A stretch of 64,000 nt of DNA, taken from NCBI RefSeq assembly GCF_020193655.1, contig NZ_JADYVE010000002.1, forward strand, positions 248,001 to 312,000, given 5' to 3'. The notes beneath the pieces were generated by a model, which was not told where the DNA came from, did no database searches, and was given only the letters and a program-made list of their open reading frames with translations. Shown piece after piece: positions 24,499 through 32,359 of this stretch. How positions within the stretch are numbered: position 1 is the stretch's first letter; each line of letters starts with the position of its first letter. The DNA is from Ensifer sp. IC3342. Lineage in GTDB: Bacteria; Pseudomonadota; Alphaproteobacteria; Rhizobiales; Rhizobiaceae. The position numbers were made by a program, and so were the translations under genes.

Positions 24499-26208
24499 AT
24501 GATTCTGAAATCGCATTCCATCAAGGCCGGCATGCCCGAGGCGGCGGTGAAATATCAGCCTTACCCGCAGATCGCGCTGACGGACCGGACTTGGCCGTCC
24601 AAGACCATCACGCAAGCGCCGATCTGGTGCTCGGTGGACCTGCGCGACGGTAATCAGGCGCTGGTCGATCCGATGGGGCACGACCGCAAGGCGCGCATGT
24701 TCCATCTGTTGGTCGACATGGGCTTCAAGGAAATCGAGATAGGCTTCCCGTCCGCCTCTCAGACGGACTTCGACTTCGCGCGCTGGTGTGTGGAGGAGGG
24801 AAATGTCCCCTCCGACGTGTCATTGCAGGTGCTGGTGCAATGCCGGCCGGAATTGATCACGCGCACGTTCGAGGCGCTCGAGGGCGCGCATAAGCCGATC
24901 GTTCACTTCTACAACTCGACCAGCGAGTTGCAGCGTCGCGTGGTGTTCGGCAAGGACGTCGCCGGCATCAAGCAGATAGCGACCGATGCCGCCAAGATGA
25001 TCACCGACATGGCGGCGAAGGCCGGCGGCGGCTATCGCTTCGAATATTCGCCGGAGAGCTTCACTGGCACCGAGCTCGAAGTAGCGCTGGAGATCTGCAA
25101 CGCCGTCACGGAAATCGTCAGGCCGACGCCAGACAACAAGCTGATCATCAATCTGCCCTCGACCGTCGAGATGGCGACGCCGAACATCTATGCCGACCAG
25201 ATCGAGTGGATGTGCCGCAATCTCGACAACCGCGAGAACCTGATCATCTCGCTGCATCCGCACAACGACCGCGGCACGGGCATCGCCGCCACCGAGCTGG
25301 GCCTGATGGCCGGCGCCGACCGCGTCGAGGGAACGCTCTTCGGCAATGGCGAGCGCACCGGCAACGTCGATGTGGTGACGCTGGCTTTGAATATGTTCAC
25401 GCAAGGCGTGGACCCGAAGCTCGATTGCTCCGACATCGAGCGGATCAAGGAAGTCTACGAATATTCGAACCAGATGGTCATTCCCGAGCGCCATCCTTAC
25501 GTCGGCGAACTCGTTTACACGGCTTTCTCCGGGTCGCACCAGGACGCGATCAACAAAGGCATGAAGGCGATCAAGCAGGCCAACAAGCCGCTCTGGGAAG
25601 TGCCCTACTTGCCGATCGATCCGCGCGACGTCGGCCGCAGCTACGAGGCGATCATCCGCATCAACTCCCAGTCCGGCAAGGGCGGCATCGCCTATATCCT
25701 GCAGGAAGACTACGGCATCAACCTGCCGCGCAACCTGCAGGTCGAGTTCCGCGAGGACATCCAGCGCATCACCGACGAAGAGGGCAAGGAACTGCCGTCG
25801 AGGCGCATCCATGCCCGTTTCCTCGAGCGCTATGTGGAGCAGCCCAACGCGCGGCTGAAATTCGTCGACCACCACACCTATCCGGTCGGCGAGCACAAGG
25901 GCCTGCGTGTCGTTGCCGCGGAAATCACCGACAGCGGAGAGACCAAGCGGATCGAGGGCAAGGGCACGGGCCCGATCGACGGCTTCATCAATGCGCTGTC
26001 GATCTATCTCGGCATCGAGCTTTCAGTGGCCGACTATTCGGAGCACTCGCTGCAGCATGGTTCGAATGCCGCAGCCATTGCCTATGTCGAGATCGAGTAT
26101 CCCGGCGGCACGCTGTTCGGTGTTGGCATTAACACCAATATCGTCGCTGCCTCGCTGGAAGCGATTGTCTCGGCGGCCAACCGTGTACTGGAGATGAAGG
26201 CGGTGTAA
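24499..26208 (+). CDS. leuA: 2-isopropylmalate synthase
   Basis: 569 residues, the long alpha-proteobacterial LeuA form. Condenses acetyl-CoA with 2-oxoisovalerate, the first step of leucine synthesis. The HMGL-like TIM barrel (about 35-320) carries SVDLRDGNQALVDPMG and the metal-binding His pair in SLHPHNDRGTG. The C-terminal LeuA dimer/allosteric domain (about 440-569) binds leucine for feedback inhibition. ATG 24499 (MILKSHSIKAGMPEAAV) follows AGAGAAG. An upstream in-frame ATG (24460) lacks that site. The gene stands alone, with a terminator after it and a putative leader before it. Confidence 0.95.
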   Translation: MILKSHSIKAGMPEAAVKYQPYPQIALTDRTWPSKTITQAPIWCSVDLRDGNQALVDPMGHDRKARMFHLLVDMGFKEIEIGFPSASQTDFDFARWCVEEGNVPSDVSLQVLVQCRPELITRTFEALEGAHKPIVHFYNSTSELQRRVVFGKDVAGIKQIATDAAKMITDMAAKAGGGYRFEYSPESFTGTELEVALEICNAVTEIVRPTPDNKLIINLPSTVEMATPNIYADQIEWMCRNLDNRENLIISLHPHNDRGTGIAATELGLMAGADRVEGTLFGNGERTGNVDVVTLALNMFTQGVDPKLDCSDIERIKEVYEYSNQMVIPERHPYVGELVYTAFSGSHQDAINKGMKAIKQANKPLWEVPYLPIDPRDVGRSYEAIIRINSQSGKGGIAYILQEDYGINLPRNLQVEFREDIQRITDEEGKELPSRRIHARFLERYVEQPNARLKFVDHHTYPVGEHKGLRVVAAEITDSGETKRIEGKGTGPIDGFINALSIYLGIELSVADYSEHSLQHGSNAAAIAYVEIEYPGGTLFGVGINTNIVAASLEAIVSAANRVLEMKAV

Positions 26209-26233
26209 GGACCGCCGACATCAGCCTATGCAG

Positions 26234-26270
26234 AAAAGCCGCGCTGGTTCTTTGGCCCGCGCGGCTTTTT
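26234..26270 (+). terminator. Terminator after leuA
   Basis: An 11-bp stem AAAAGCCGCGC / GCGCGGCTTTT, 14-nt loop, ending in a T-run. It is bidirectional enough to serve the convergent anti-sigma gene too. Confidence 0.85.
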
Positions 26271-26294
26271 CAATTGCAAACCGTCATGCAGCGG

Positions 26295-27122
26295 TCAGAT
26301 GCTTGCCGCCACGGCTTCTGCGAGCTTGCGGAGTCCGGCATCTGCGGACGGGCCGACGAGCACTAGGGATGCATCGCCTTTCTGCCAGGAGACCAGCCCG
26401 AGGTTGTCGCGGATATCCTCGCGGAACTGATCCGTTTGCGGTGTGTCTCCGCCCTTGAGGAAGCAGATCGCGTAGATATCGCCCTCGCGATCGCGGTAGA
26501 TGAGCTGGCCGACGGGCTTGCCGTCAACCACCAACAGCCTTGCACCCTCGAAGGTGAGGCCCTTGCTTGCGAGATCCGGCGTCTTGAAGCCGACGCCGAC
26601 GCTGGAGGCGAGCCAGGTCTCGATCTTCGGCCCGTCCGACGCGGGCGCCTCGACGAGGTGCTCCTTCTGCCGGGAATAAATGCGATGATAGTCGGCGATC
26701 TCATCTATCCACGGGCGTGCGGAGGCGGTGCTTTCTGGCTCGGCGACGTAATGCGCGCTGCCGGCAAGGTAGCCCGCGGCACCGCCGAGAAGCAGTAGCG
26801 TCGTGGCCGCAGCCAGGGCCCGCGGCCAGACGCGAACCGTCCGCGCCGGCAGGTTCGCCGTCGCGACCCGCTCGGATCTCGGATTGATGCCGGATCCCTG
26901 CTTGATCTGGCGCACCAGCGCCAGCGGCACCGGGTCATGGAGAAAGTCCTCGAACGCCTTGTTGCCGAACGCGCTGCCCGCCTTCAGCTTATCGAGCATG
27001 ACCTTGGCGTCCTCGTCACGGGCCAGCAAAGCATCGAGTTCGGCTCTCTCGGCGTCTCCGAGCTCGCCGTCGATATAGGCGGACAACCGAACTTCAAGCG
27101 CTTGACCTGTCGTCTGCTGCAA
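26295..27122 (-). CDS. Anti-sigma factor, membrane-anchored
   Basis: 275 residues if TTG 27122 is the start: AAAGGAGG (within the end of the sigma gene) lies 9 nt upstream and the gap to the sigma stop is 3 nt. The N-terminal 70 residues (LSAYIDGELGDAERAELDALLARD) form the sigma-binding anti-sigma domain. There is no HxxxCxxC zinc motif. One transmembrane helix lies at about 98-118 (ALAAATTLLLLGGAAGYLAG). The C-terminal part is periplasmic and probably senses the signal. Together with the sigma gene it makes a classical ECF/anti-sigma pair; the signal is unknown. Confidence 0.8.
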   Translation of the reverse strand: MQQTTGQALEVRLSAYIDGELGDAERAELDALLARDEDAKVMLDKLKAGSAFGNKAFEDFLHDPVPLALVRQIKQGSGINPRSERVATANLPARTVRVWPRALAAATTLLLLGGAAGYLAGSAHYVAEPESTASARPWIDEIADYHRIYSRQKEHLVEAPASDGPKIETWLASSVGVGFKTPDLASKGLTFEGARLLVVDGKPVGQLIYRDREGDIYAICFLKGGDTPQTDQFREDIRDNLGLVSWQKGDASLVLVGPSADAGLRKLAEAVAASI

Positions 27123-27125
27123 TGA

Positions 27126-27644
27126 TCAGGCCCTCCTTTCTGTATTCTCGGACAGCATGGCGGCGAGCCGCAGGCGGGCAGTGGACAGCCTGCTCATCAC
27201 GGTACCGATTGGGATGCCGAGGATATCCGCGGTCTCGCGGTAGCTGTGGCCTTCGACGTTGATGAGCAGAAAGACGCTGGCAAGACCTTCCGGCATGGAC
27301 AGGATCATCCTCTGCAGTTGGTTGGCATAGACCGCCTTCTCGGCAACAGCCTCCACACGCAACTCGCTTTGGTCAAAAATATCGACGGCTCCGCCGCCGG
27401 CGCGGACCTTGCGCTTGCGGACTTCATCGACCCAGAGATTGCGTGTCATGGCATAGACCCAGCTCTCCAGCCGGCCTTCCCCGTTCCACAGGTGGCTGCG
27501 TGCAATCGCCCGCTCGCAAGCCTCCTGAACCAGGTCATCGGCATCATTGGCGTTGCGCGTCAGCGTCAGCGCAAAGCGGCGCAACTTGGGCAGCAGGCTG
27601 ACCAAATCCCGTCTGAAGTCTTTCGTCTCTGCCGCTGGGCGCAT
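27126..27644 (-). CDS. ECF-family RNA polymerase sigma factor
   Basis: 172 residues from ATG 27644, preceded by GGAAGAG; an upstream in-frame ATG (27677) has a weaker site. Region 2 (FRRDLVSLLPKLRRFALTLTRNANDADDLVQEA) recognises -10 and binds core polymerase; region 4 (LINVEGHSYRETADILGIPIGTVMSRLSTARLRL) is the -35 helix-turn-helix. Only these two sigma domains are present, as in all ECF factors. Partner of the adjacent anti-sigma. A hairpin 102 bp upstream contains a GGAAC-N15-CGTT pattern that may be an autoregulated promoter. Confidence 0.88.
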   Translation of the reverse strand: MRPAAETKDFRRDLVSLLPKLRRFALTLTRNANDADDLVQEACERAIARSHLWNGEGRLESWVYAMTRNLWVDEVRKRKVRAGGGAVDIFDQSELRVEAVAEKAVYANQLQRMILSMPEGLASVFLLINVEGHSYRETADILGIPIGTVMSRLSTARLRLAAMLSENTERRA

Positions 27645-27745
27645 TGCTCTTCCAATGAGACGTACCGGATCGGGCATCTATTCGCGGTGCGAAATGCACT
27701 ACCCAATGATATGAAACATTTGATCCGAAGTCTGCAAGGGAAGAG

Positions 27746-27775
27746 CCGGAACGGAAACAGGTTTTTGCGTTCCGG
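27746..27775. promoter_or_regulatory. Symmetric hairpin with GGAAC/CGTT elements upstream of the ECF sigma gene
   Basis: CCGGAACG (27746-27753) and CGTTCCGG (27768-27775) form a perfect 8-bp stem with extra pairing inside. On the minus strand it reads GGAAC, 15 nt, CGTT, similar to ECF-type promoters, and it lies between the TPR gene and the sigma gene. It could instead be the TPR gene's terminator, although it has no T-run. Confidence 0.35.
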
Positions 27776-27823
27776 CGTCAGTTTGCCTCGACGTGCACGG
27801 GCGGGCCGTCTCCGCCCGATTTG

Positions 27824-28369
27824 TCAGTAATGATGACGGAGGCCGCCGAGGGATTGAAGCAGAGCCCTGTAGGCCCAGGTATTTTCGCCGCCACGATCCC
27901 GAATCTCGACGAGCTGCACCTTGGCCTCGTCGATTCGGCCTTGCTCGACCAGGGCCTGGCCGAGATAGGACCGGGCGAGAATGTAGTTCTCGTCGGCCTT
28001 AAGCGCGCGTTTGTAGTATTGCATGCCGAGTTCCATGCGTCCGGCCTTGCGATTGGCGTAGCCGAGATAGTTCAGCATGCGGGCACTGCGTTGGTCGCTT
28101 ACGGCTTCGAGCACCTTGATCGCATTGTCGTACTGGCCGGCATAGGCAAGCTCGCGTGCGGCTTCGAACAGGACGTCGTCGCTGAGACCGCTCTTCTTCG
28201 CGTTAACGCATTGGCCCTTGCGCGTATCCCAGACCTTGCCGTTCTTGCATTGCGTGCTTGTCTTGGTCTTGCGCGGCGGTTCGCTCGTGTCGCCGACGGC
28301 CATGGCCGACTGGCCGGCGATCGAAGCCATAAATGCAGCAAGGACAAAGAAGGTCATCTTCCGGAACAT
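27824..28369 (-). CDS. Tetratricopeptide-repeat protein, exported
   Basis: 181 residues from ATG 28369 (MFRKMTFFVLAAFMASIAG), with a signal peptide ending about AMAVG. Then a Cys-bearing segment (TQCKNGKVWDTRKGQCVNAKK) and TPR repeats from about 60 to 160 (AARELAYAGQYDNAIKVLEAV; YYKRALKADENYILARSYLG). TPRs mediate protein-protein contacts, here in the periplasm. A perfect 28-nt palindrome lies 43 bp upstream. Downstream of it is the sigma/anti-sigma pair; the relation is unknown. Confidence 0.8.
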   Translation of the reverse strand: MFRKMTFFVLAAFMASIAGQSAMAVGDTSEPPRKTKTSTQCKNGKVWDTRKGQCVNAKKSGLSDDVLFEAARELAYAGQYDNAIKVLEAVSDQRSARMLNYLGYANRKAGRMELGMQYYKRALKADENYILARSYLGQALVEQGRIDEAKVQLVEIRDRGGENTWAYRALLQSLGGLRHHY

Positions 28370-28411
28370 CGTGCCTGTCTCCCTCGAACGTCGCGCGGTG
28401 CGGCCACCACC

Positions 28412-28439
28412 CCGACCCGACGCACGTGCGTCGGGTCGG
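28412..28439. promoter_or_regulatory. Perfect 28-nt palindrome upstream of the TPR gene
   Basis: CCGACCCGACGCAC followed directly by its exact reverse complement, without a loop or T-run. It lies in the 164-bp gap between the phosphoesterase and TPR genes. Candidate operator or cruciform; nothing else in the gap is clear. Confidence 0.55.
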
Positions 28440-28533
28440 CTGCCGAACCGCAGTATGACGCACAGACATGGCAAATTATTCGCCGCGAGCGGAATTTTCC
28501 TGGAAGGCCGTCGACGTTGCGGGCAAACCGAGC

Positions 28534-29436
28534 CTAGAAAAGGGTGGTTTCGGCGAGTTCGACGCCGGTCGCGTCGGCATTGAGCGCGAAGCGCTCGCGG
28601 CTGAGATGCCAGTTGCCGGGCTCACCCGCGATCGAGAAGAGATTGTAGGCGGCCGCCGGCTTGCTGCCGCCTGGCCCCTGCGACGCCGAGGCAATGCCGA
28701 CCACCGGTACCGGCGCGGTCTGTCCCTTTAGATAGTAAACCGTGTTGAGATGCGTATGGCCGTGCAGCACCAGTTCGGCGCCGCCGGACGAGATGGCCGC
28801 TGCAAACCGGCGAATGCCGATCATGCGCTTGTGCATCGAGGTCGCGCCGCGGATCGGCGGATGGTGGATCAGCACAACTCGGAAGAGGCCAGCCTCGCCC
28901 GCTGCCTGAAGCAGGTTGACGGTTGCGCGCGCCTGCCGCTGCCCGAAGTAACCGCTCGCGGCGAAGGGTGGCGTGGCGACGGCTGTCGAGCAGCCGATGA
29001 GTGCCACGGGGCCGCGCACGCGCACATATGGAAAGCAGTGATGGTCTCGGATCCAGCCGAGCGGACCTTCGTCGCTGCGCATGTAAGGATACCAAGCGCG
29101 TGTCGACTTCTCGTAGGCACCCGGCACATAGGCGTCGTGGTTGCCCGGTACGACAGAGATGTCGCCGGGGTCGCCCGCCTCCCCAAGCCACGCGGTCACA
29201 GCCGCGATCTCCAGGGAAGAGGCGAGATTTACGAGGTCGCCGGTGATCGCCAGATGGTCCGGATTGCGCTTCTCGATGTCGTCCATCAGGCAGGCGAGCG
29301 TGCCGGGAAAGAGATGGCGCGCTCGGTTTCTGTGCCAGTTGACGAAACCGGTGATCCGCTTGGAAGCAAGTTCCCTCAGGGACAGATCTGGCAGAGGTCC
29401 GAGATGAACATCCGAAATATGCGCTAGTTTGAACAT
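28534..29436 (-). CDS. Metallophosphoesterase
   Basis: 300 residues from ATG 29436. Calcineurin-like phosphoesterase fold with the metal-binding motifs in order: HISDVHLG, LAITGDLVN, VVPGNHDAY, LIHHPP, LHGHTHLN. Such enzymes hydrolyse phosphomono- or diesters with two metal ions; the cyclic-nucleotide or other substrate cannot be told. Divergent from the Nudix gene 77 bp away. Confidence 0.85.
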   Translation of the reverse strand: MFKLAHISDVHLGPLPDLSLRELASKRITGFVNWHRNRARHLFPGTLACLMDDIEKRNPDHLAITGDLVNLASSLEIAAVTAWLGEAGDPGDISVVPGNHDAYVPGAYEKSTRAWYPYMRSDEGPLGWIRDHHCFPYVRVRGPVALIGCSTAVATPPFAASGYFGQRQARATVNLLQAAGEAGLFRVVLIHHPPIRGATSMHKRMIGIRRFAAAISSGGAELVLHGHTHLNTVYYLKGQTAPVPVVGIASASQGPGGSKPAAAYNLFSIAGEPGNWHLSRERFALNADATGVELAETTLF

Positions 29437-29513
29437 CACCCCCGTCTAGCGCATATTCCATCAGAGTGGAATCACGATTTCGGGTGAATGCCGCGCGCCC
29501 CAAGGAGACGCGT

Positions 29514-30005
29514 TTGAAGCAGCAGCGACCGGCGGAAATGCGCAACTGGCGAATTCGCTTACTGACGCGGTTCGCGCATGCCTATTTTGCGCTCGCGCGC
29601 GGCATGACGCTTGGCGTGCGTGCCGCCTGCTTCGACGGCGAAGGGCGGATCTTCCTCGTCAGGCATTCCTATCTTCCCGGCTGGCACCTGCCGGGCGGCG
29701 GTCTCGATCGCCATGAGACCGCGGTGGAGGGGCTCGTCCGCGAACTCCGGGAAGAAGGCAATCTGGAACTCACGTCATCTCCGTTGCTGGTGCAGGTCTA
29801 CTACAACCGCGGCACCAGCAAGCGCGATCACGTCATCTTCTTTCGTTGCGACAATGTCCGCCAGCTGCGGCCGAAGGTTCCCGACCTGGAGATAGCCGCC
29901 GCCGGCTTCTTCGCGCTCGACGACCTGCCGAAGGACACGACCGCCGCGACGCGCCGGCGGATTGCCGAACTTGCTGGAACGCAGGTACCCGACACGTTGT
30001 GGTAA
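29514..30005 (+). CDS. Nudix hydrolase
   Basis: 163 residues from TTG 29514, which follows AAGGAG 5 nt upstream; alternatives are GTG 29466 and ATG 29538. The Nudix box reads GGLDRHE-TAVEGLV-RELREEGNL, i.e. G-x5-E-x7-RE-x-x-EE, but with Asn where the last Gly of the signature is usual. N-terminal region (about residues 1-30) is basic and hydrophobic. Probably cleaves a nucleoside diphosphate derivative. Convergent with the hydroquinone reductase gene, 3 bp away. Confidence 0.78.
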   Translation: MKQQRPAEMRNWRIRLLTRFAHAYFALARGMTLGVRAACFDGEGRIFLVRHSYLPGWHLPGGGLDRHETAVEGLVRELREEGNLELTSSPLLVQVYYNRGTSKRDHVIFFRCDNVRQLRPKVPDLEIAAAGFFALDDLPKDTTAATRRRIAELAGTQVPDTLW

Positions 30006-30008
30006 GCG

Positions 30009-31037
30009 TCAGCGGGTGCCGGCCACGCGCCTTGCAGTCTCGCTTGAACGCGCTGCACGATCCAGGCGATCGCGCCCGTGCGGCGTCGTAAGGTCGACCA
30101 TCGGGCCCGCCGGCACGATGCCTGGCGGGTTGATCATCGTGTGGCTGCGGTAATAGTGCTCCTTGATATGGTGCATGTTCACGGTGTCGGCGACGCCCGG
30201 GACCTGGTAGAGGTCGCGCAGGTACCCGTAGAGGTTCGGGTAGTCGGCAATGCGTCGGATGTTGCATTTGAAGTGGCCGACATAGACCGGGTCGAACCGG
30301 ACCAGGGTCGTGAAGAGGCGCCAGTCGGCCTCGGTGGTCCGATCTCCCATAAGATAACGCTGCGAGGAGAGACGGCCTTCCAGCTCGTCCAACATGGCGA
30401 ACAGGGCCTTAACGCTCTCGTCATAGGCCTGCTGGCTGGTGGCGAACCCGGCTTTGTAGACGCCGTTGTTCACGGCGTCATAGACGCGCGCGTTGAGCGC
30501 GTCGATCTCGTCGCGCAGTTCCGCGGGGCAGAAATCCTCGGTCGAGCCGGTAAGATGGTCGAAGGCCGAGTTGAACATGCGGATGATTTCAGCCGATTCA
30601 TTCGAGACGATGGTGTTCCTCGTCTTGTCCCAAAGCACGGGCACCGTTACGCGGCCGGAATAGTTGGGGTCGGCGCGAACGTAAATCTGCCAAAGCGTGT
30701 CCGAACCGAAGAGGTGGTCCACGGTACCGCCGTTCTCGCCCTTGAACTCCCAACCGTTGGACAGCATCAGGGGATCGACCACAGAGACCGAAATCATGTC
30801 CTCAAGCTTCTTGAGCTTGCGGAAAATCAGCGTGCGATGCGCCCAGGGGCATGCAAGCGAGACATAAAGATGGTAGCGGTCCGGCTCGGCCGCAAAGCCG
30901 CCTTCGCCGGAGGGGCCGGGGGAACCGTCGGCGGTGATCCAGTTGCGAAACTGCGCCTCGCTGCGCTTGAAATGGCCCTTCGTCGTCTTGGTATCGTACC
31001 AGACGTCCTGCCAGACTCCGTTGACCAGCCTGCCCAT
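30009..31037 (-). CDS. Glutathionyl-hydroquinone reductase (Xi-class GST)
   Basis: 342 residues. Catalytic Cys in SLACPWAHRTLIF (about residue 63), with the thioredoxin-like N-terminal domain (to about 180) and helical C-terminal domain containing YDESVKALFAMLDELEGRL and the GDRTTEADWRLF motif of this class. Reduces glutathionyl-hydroquinones with glutathione, as do YqjG and PcpF. Start ATG 31037 has AAGGAG 7 nt upstream. It is divergent from a GNAT gene. Confidence 0.9.
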   Translation of the reverse strand: MGRLVNGVWQDVWYDTKTTKGHFKRSEAQFRNWITADGSPGPSGEGGFAAEPDRYHLYVSLACPWAHRTLIFRKLKKLEDMISVSVVDPLMLSNGWEFKGENGGTVDHLFGSDTLWQIYVRADPNYSGRVTVPVLWDKTRNTIVSNESAEIIRMFNSAFDHLTGSTEDFCPAELRDEIDALNARVYDAVNNGVYKAGFATSQQAYDESVKALFAMLDELEGRLSSQRYLMGDRTTEADWRLFTTLVRFDPVYVGHFKCNIRRIADYPNLYGYLRDLYQVPGVADTVNMHHIKEHYYRSHTMINPPGIVPAGPMVDLTTPHGRDRLDRAARSSETARRVAGTR

Positions 31038-31296
31038 GCATGAGCTCCTTCGCGTTTTCTCTTACGTCCATAGATAACGCAGCAGCGGAGCCGTGATAGG
31101 TGTCAAATTCTGAACACTGCGTTTTGGGCTTTGACAGGCGGCAATTTTCTGCTATCGCGATCAGACAATTTTTTCGTGTTCGGAACGATCGTAACCATGA
31201 TCCTGTCGGGAAGCCTGCGACGACGCTGATGCTGCCAACGCCCTTTCGGGGCGCGCCATCTCTATTGTCCGTCCGCATGCTTGGTTCTCGATATCC

Positions 31297-31857
31297 ATGA
31301 AAAAGCACGACATCGTCTATCTGACTGAAGACGCGTCACACGACGCAGCCATCGAAACGATCAACGAAGAAGCCTTCGGACCCGGGCGGTTCGTACGCGC
31401 CGCCGCCCGCATTCGCGAGCAGGGTCCTCATGACCGTTCGCTGTCCTTCATCTGCGCCGATGATGGCGAGACGATCGCCTCCGTGCGTATGACGCCGGTC
31501 ATGGCCGGGCCGGTGAGGGGGCACCTGCTTGGCCCTCTGGCCGTGCGGCCCTCCCACAAGAACCGGGGCATTGGCCGCGAGCTCGTGCGCATTGCCGTCG
31601 AGGCTGCGCGGCGGAAGGGCTCCGAGGCGGTCATCCTCGTCGGCGATCCGCCCTATTATCAGCCACTCGGCTTCGAGAAAGTGCACTGTGGTGCCCTCGA
31701 ATTTCCAGGGCCTGTCGACCCGGCAAGGGTTCTGGTGGTGCCGATGGCGGCGGATGTCCACGCTCGGCTCAGCGGCGTGATCTGCTGGCGGGACGACAGT
31801 GTTGCGCCCGTGGCCGAACTCGCCGCAGAGACGCGAGCCGAGGGCGCGGCCGCCTGA
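31297..31857 (+). CDS. GNAT family N-acetyltransferase (YhbS-type)
   Basis: 186 residues. Motif A for acetyl-CoA: LGPLAVRPSHKNRGIGRELVRIAVEAA; then LVGDPPYYQPLGFEKV, typical of the YhbS-like subgroup. Substrate unknown. Upstream gap 31038-31296 has a possible promoter (TTTGAC-N16-CTATCG near 31130-31157). Convergent with the next GNAT gene, 28 bp apart. Confidence 0.82.
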   Translation: MKKHDIVYLTEDASHDAAIETINEEAFGPGRFVRAAARIREQGPHDRSLSFICADDGETIASVRMTPVMAGPVRGHLLGPLAVRPSHKNRGIGRELVRIAVEAARRKGSEAVILVGDPPYYQPLGFEKVHCGALEFPGPVDPARVLVVPMAADVHARLSGVICWRDDSVAPVAELAAETRAEGAAA

Positions 31858-31885
31858 TTGGCATCGTTCCTTTATTGGTGCGCAG

Positions 31886-32359
31886 TCAGATCGCCTTGAG
31901 CGTGAAAACGTCGAGCCGGTGTTTTCCGACATCCTGTTCATGCAGCGACCAGCCAAGCCTCCGGTAGAAAGGCCTTTTTGCCGGGACGGCGCAGAGGTAG
32001 GTGGTGTCTGAGCCTGCTGCGAAAGCGGCACGTGCGGCATGGCCGACAATGGTGCCGCCGATGCCTTGCCGCCGGAACGGTGGGTCCACCCAGACGGCGG
32101 CGACCCAAGGCGTGAAGTGCGGCCGCTCCTCCATGTCGGAAGCGATGACCGAGGCCGTGCCCATGAAGGTCGGACCGCGGTGCGCGACGAAGGCAACGGG
32201 TACCGCTCCGCGTCCGAGATTCTCTCGGACCAGATCGGTAATATGCTCCAACGGCACTCTCTTCGGCTTCCACCAGACTCGCCAGACCCGATCGGCGACG
32301 TCCGCTGCAAAGTGCGGGACGGCACGCAGATCCGCGACCGTTATCTCGCCGCCGGTCAC
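31886..32359 (-). CDS. GNAT family N-acetyltransferase
   Basis: 157 residues from GTG 32359, which overlaps the stop of the upstream membrane protein gene (GTGA), so it is translated as the last gene of the moxR operon. Acetyl-CoA motif VWVDPPFRRQGIGGTIVGHAARAAF and FYRRLGWSL near the C-terminus. The role in an envelope operon is unknown. Confidence 0.78.
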   Translation of the reverse strand: MTGGEITVADLRAVPHFAADVADRVWRVWWKPKRVPLEHITDLVRENLGRGAVPVAFVAHRGPTFMGTASVIASDMEERPHFTPWVAAVWVDPPFRRQGIGGTIVGHAARAAFAAGSDTTYLCAVPAKRPFYRRLGWSLHEQDVGKHRLDVFTLKAI

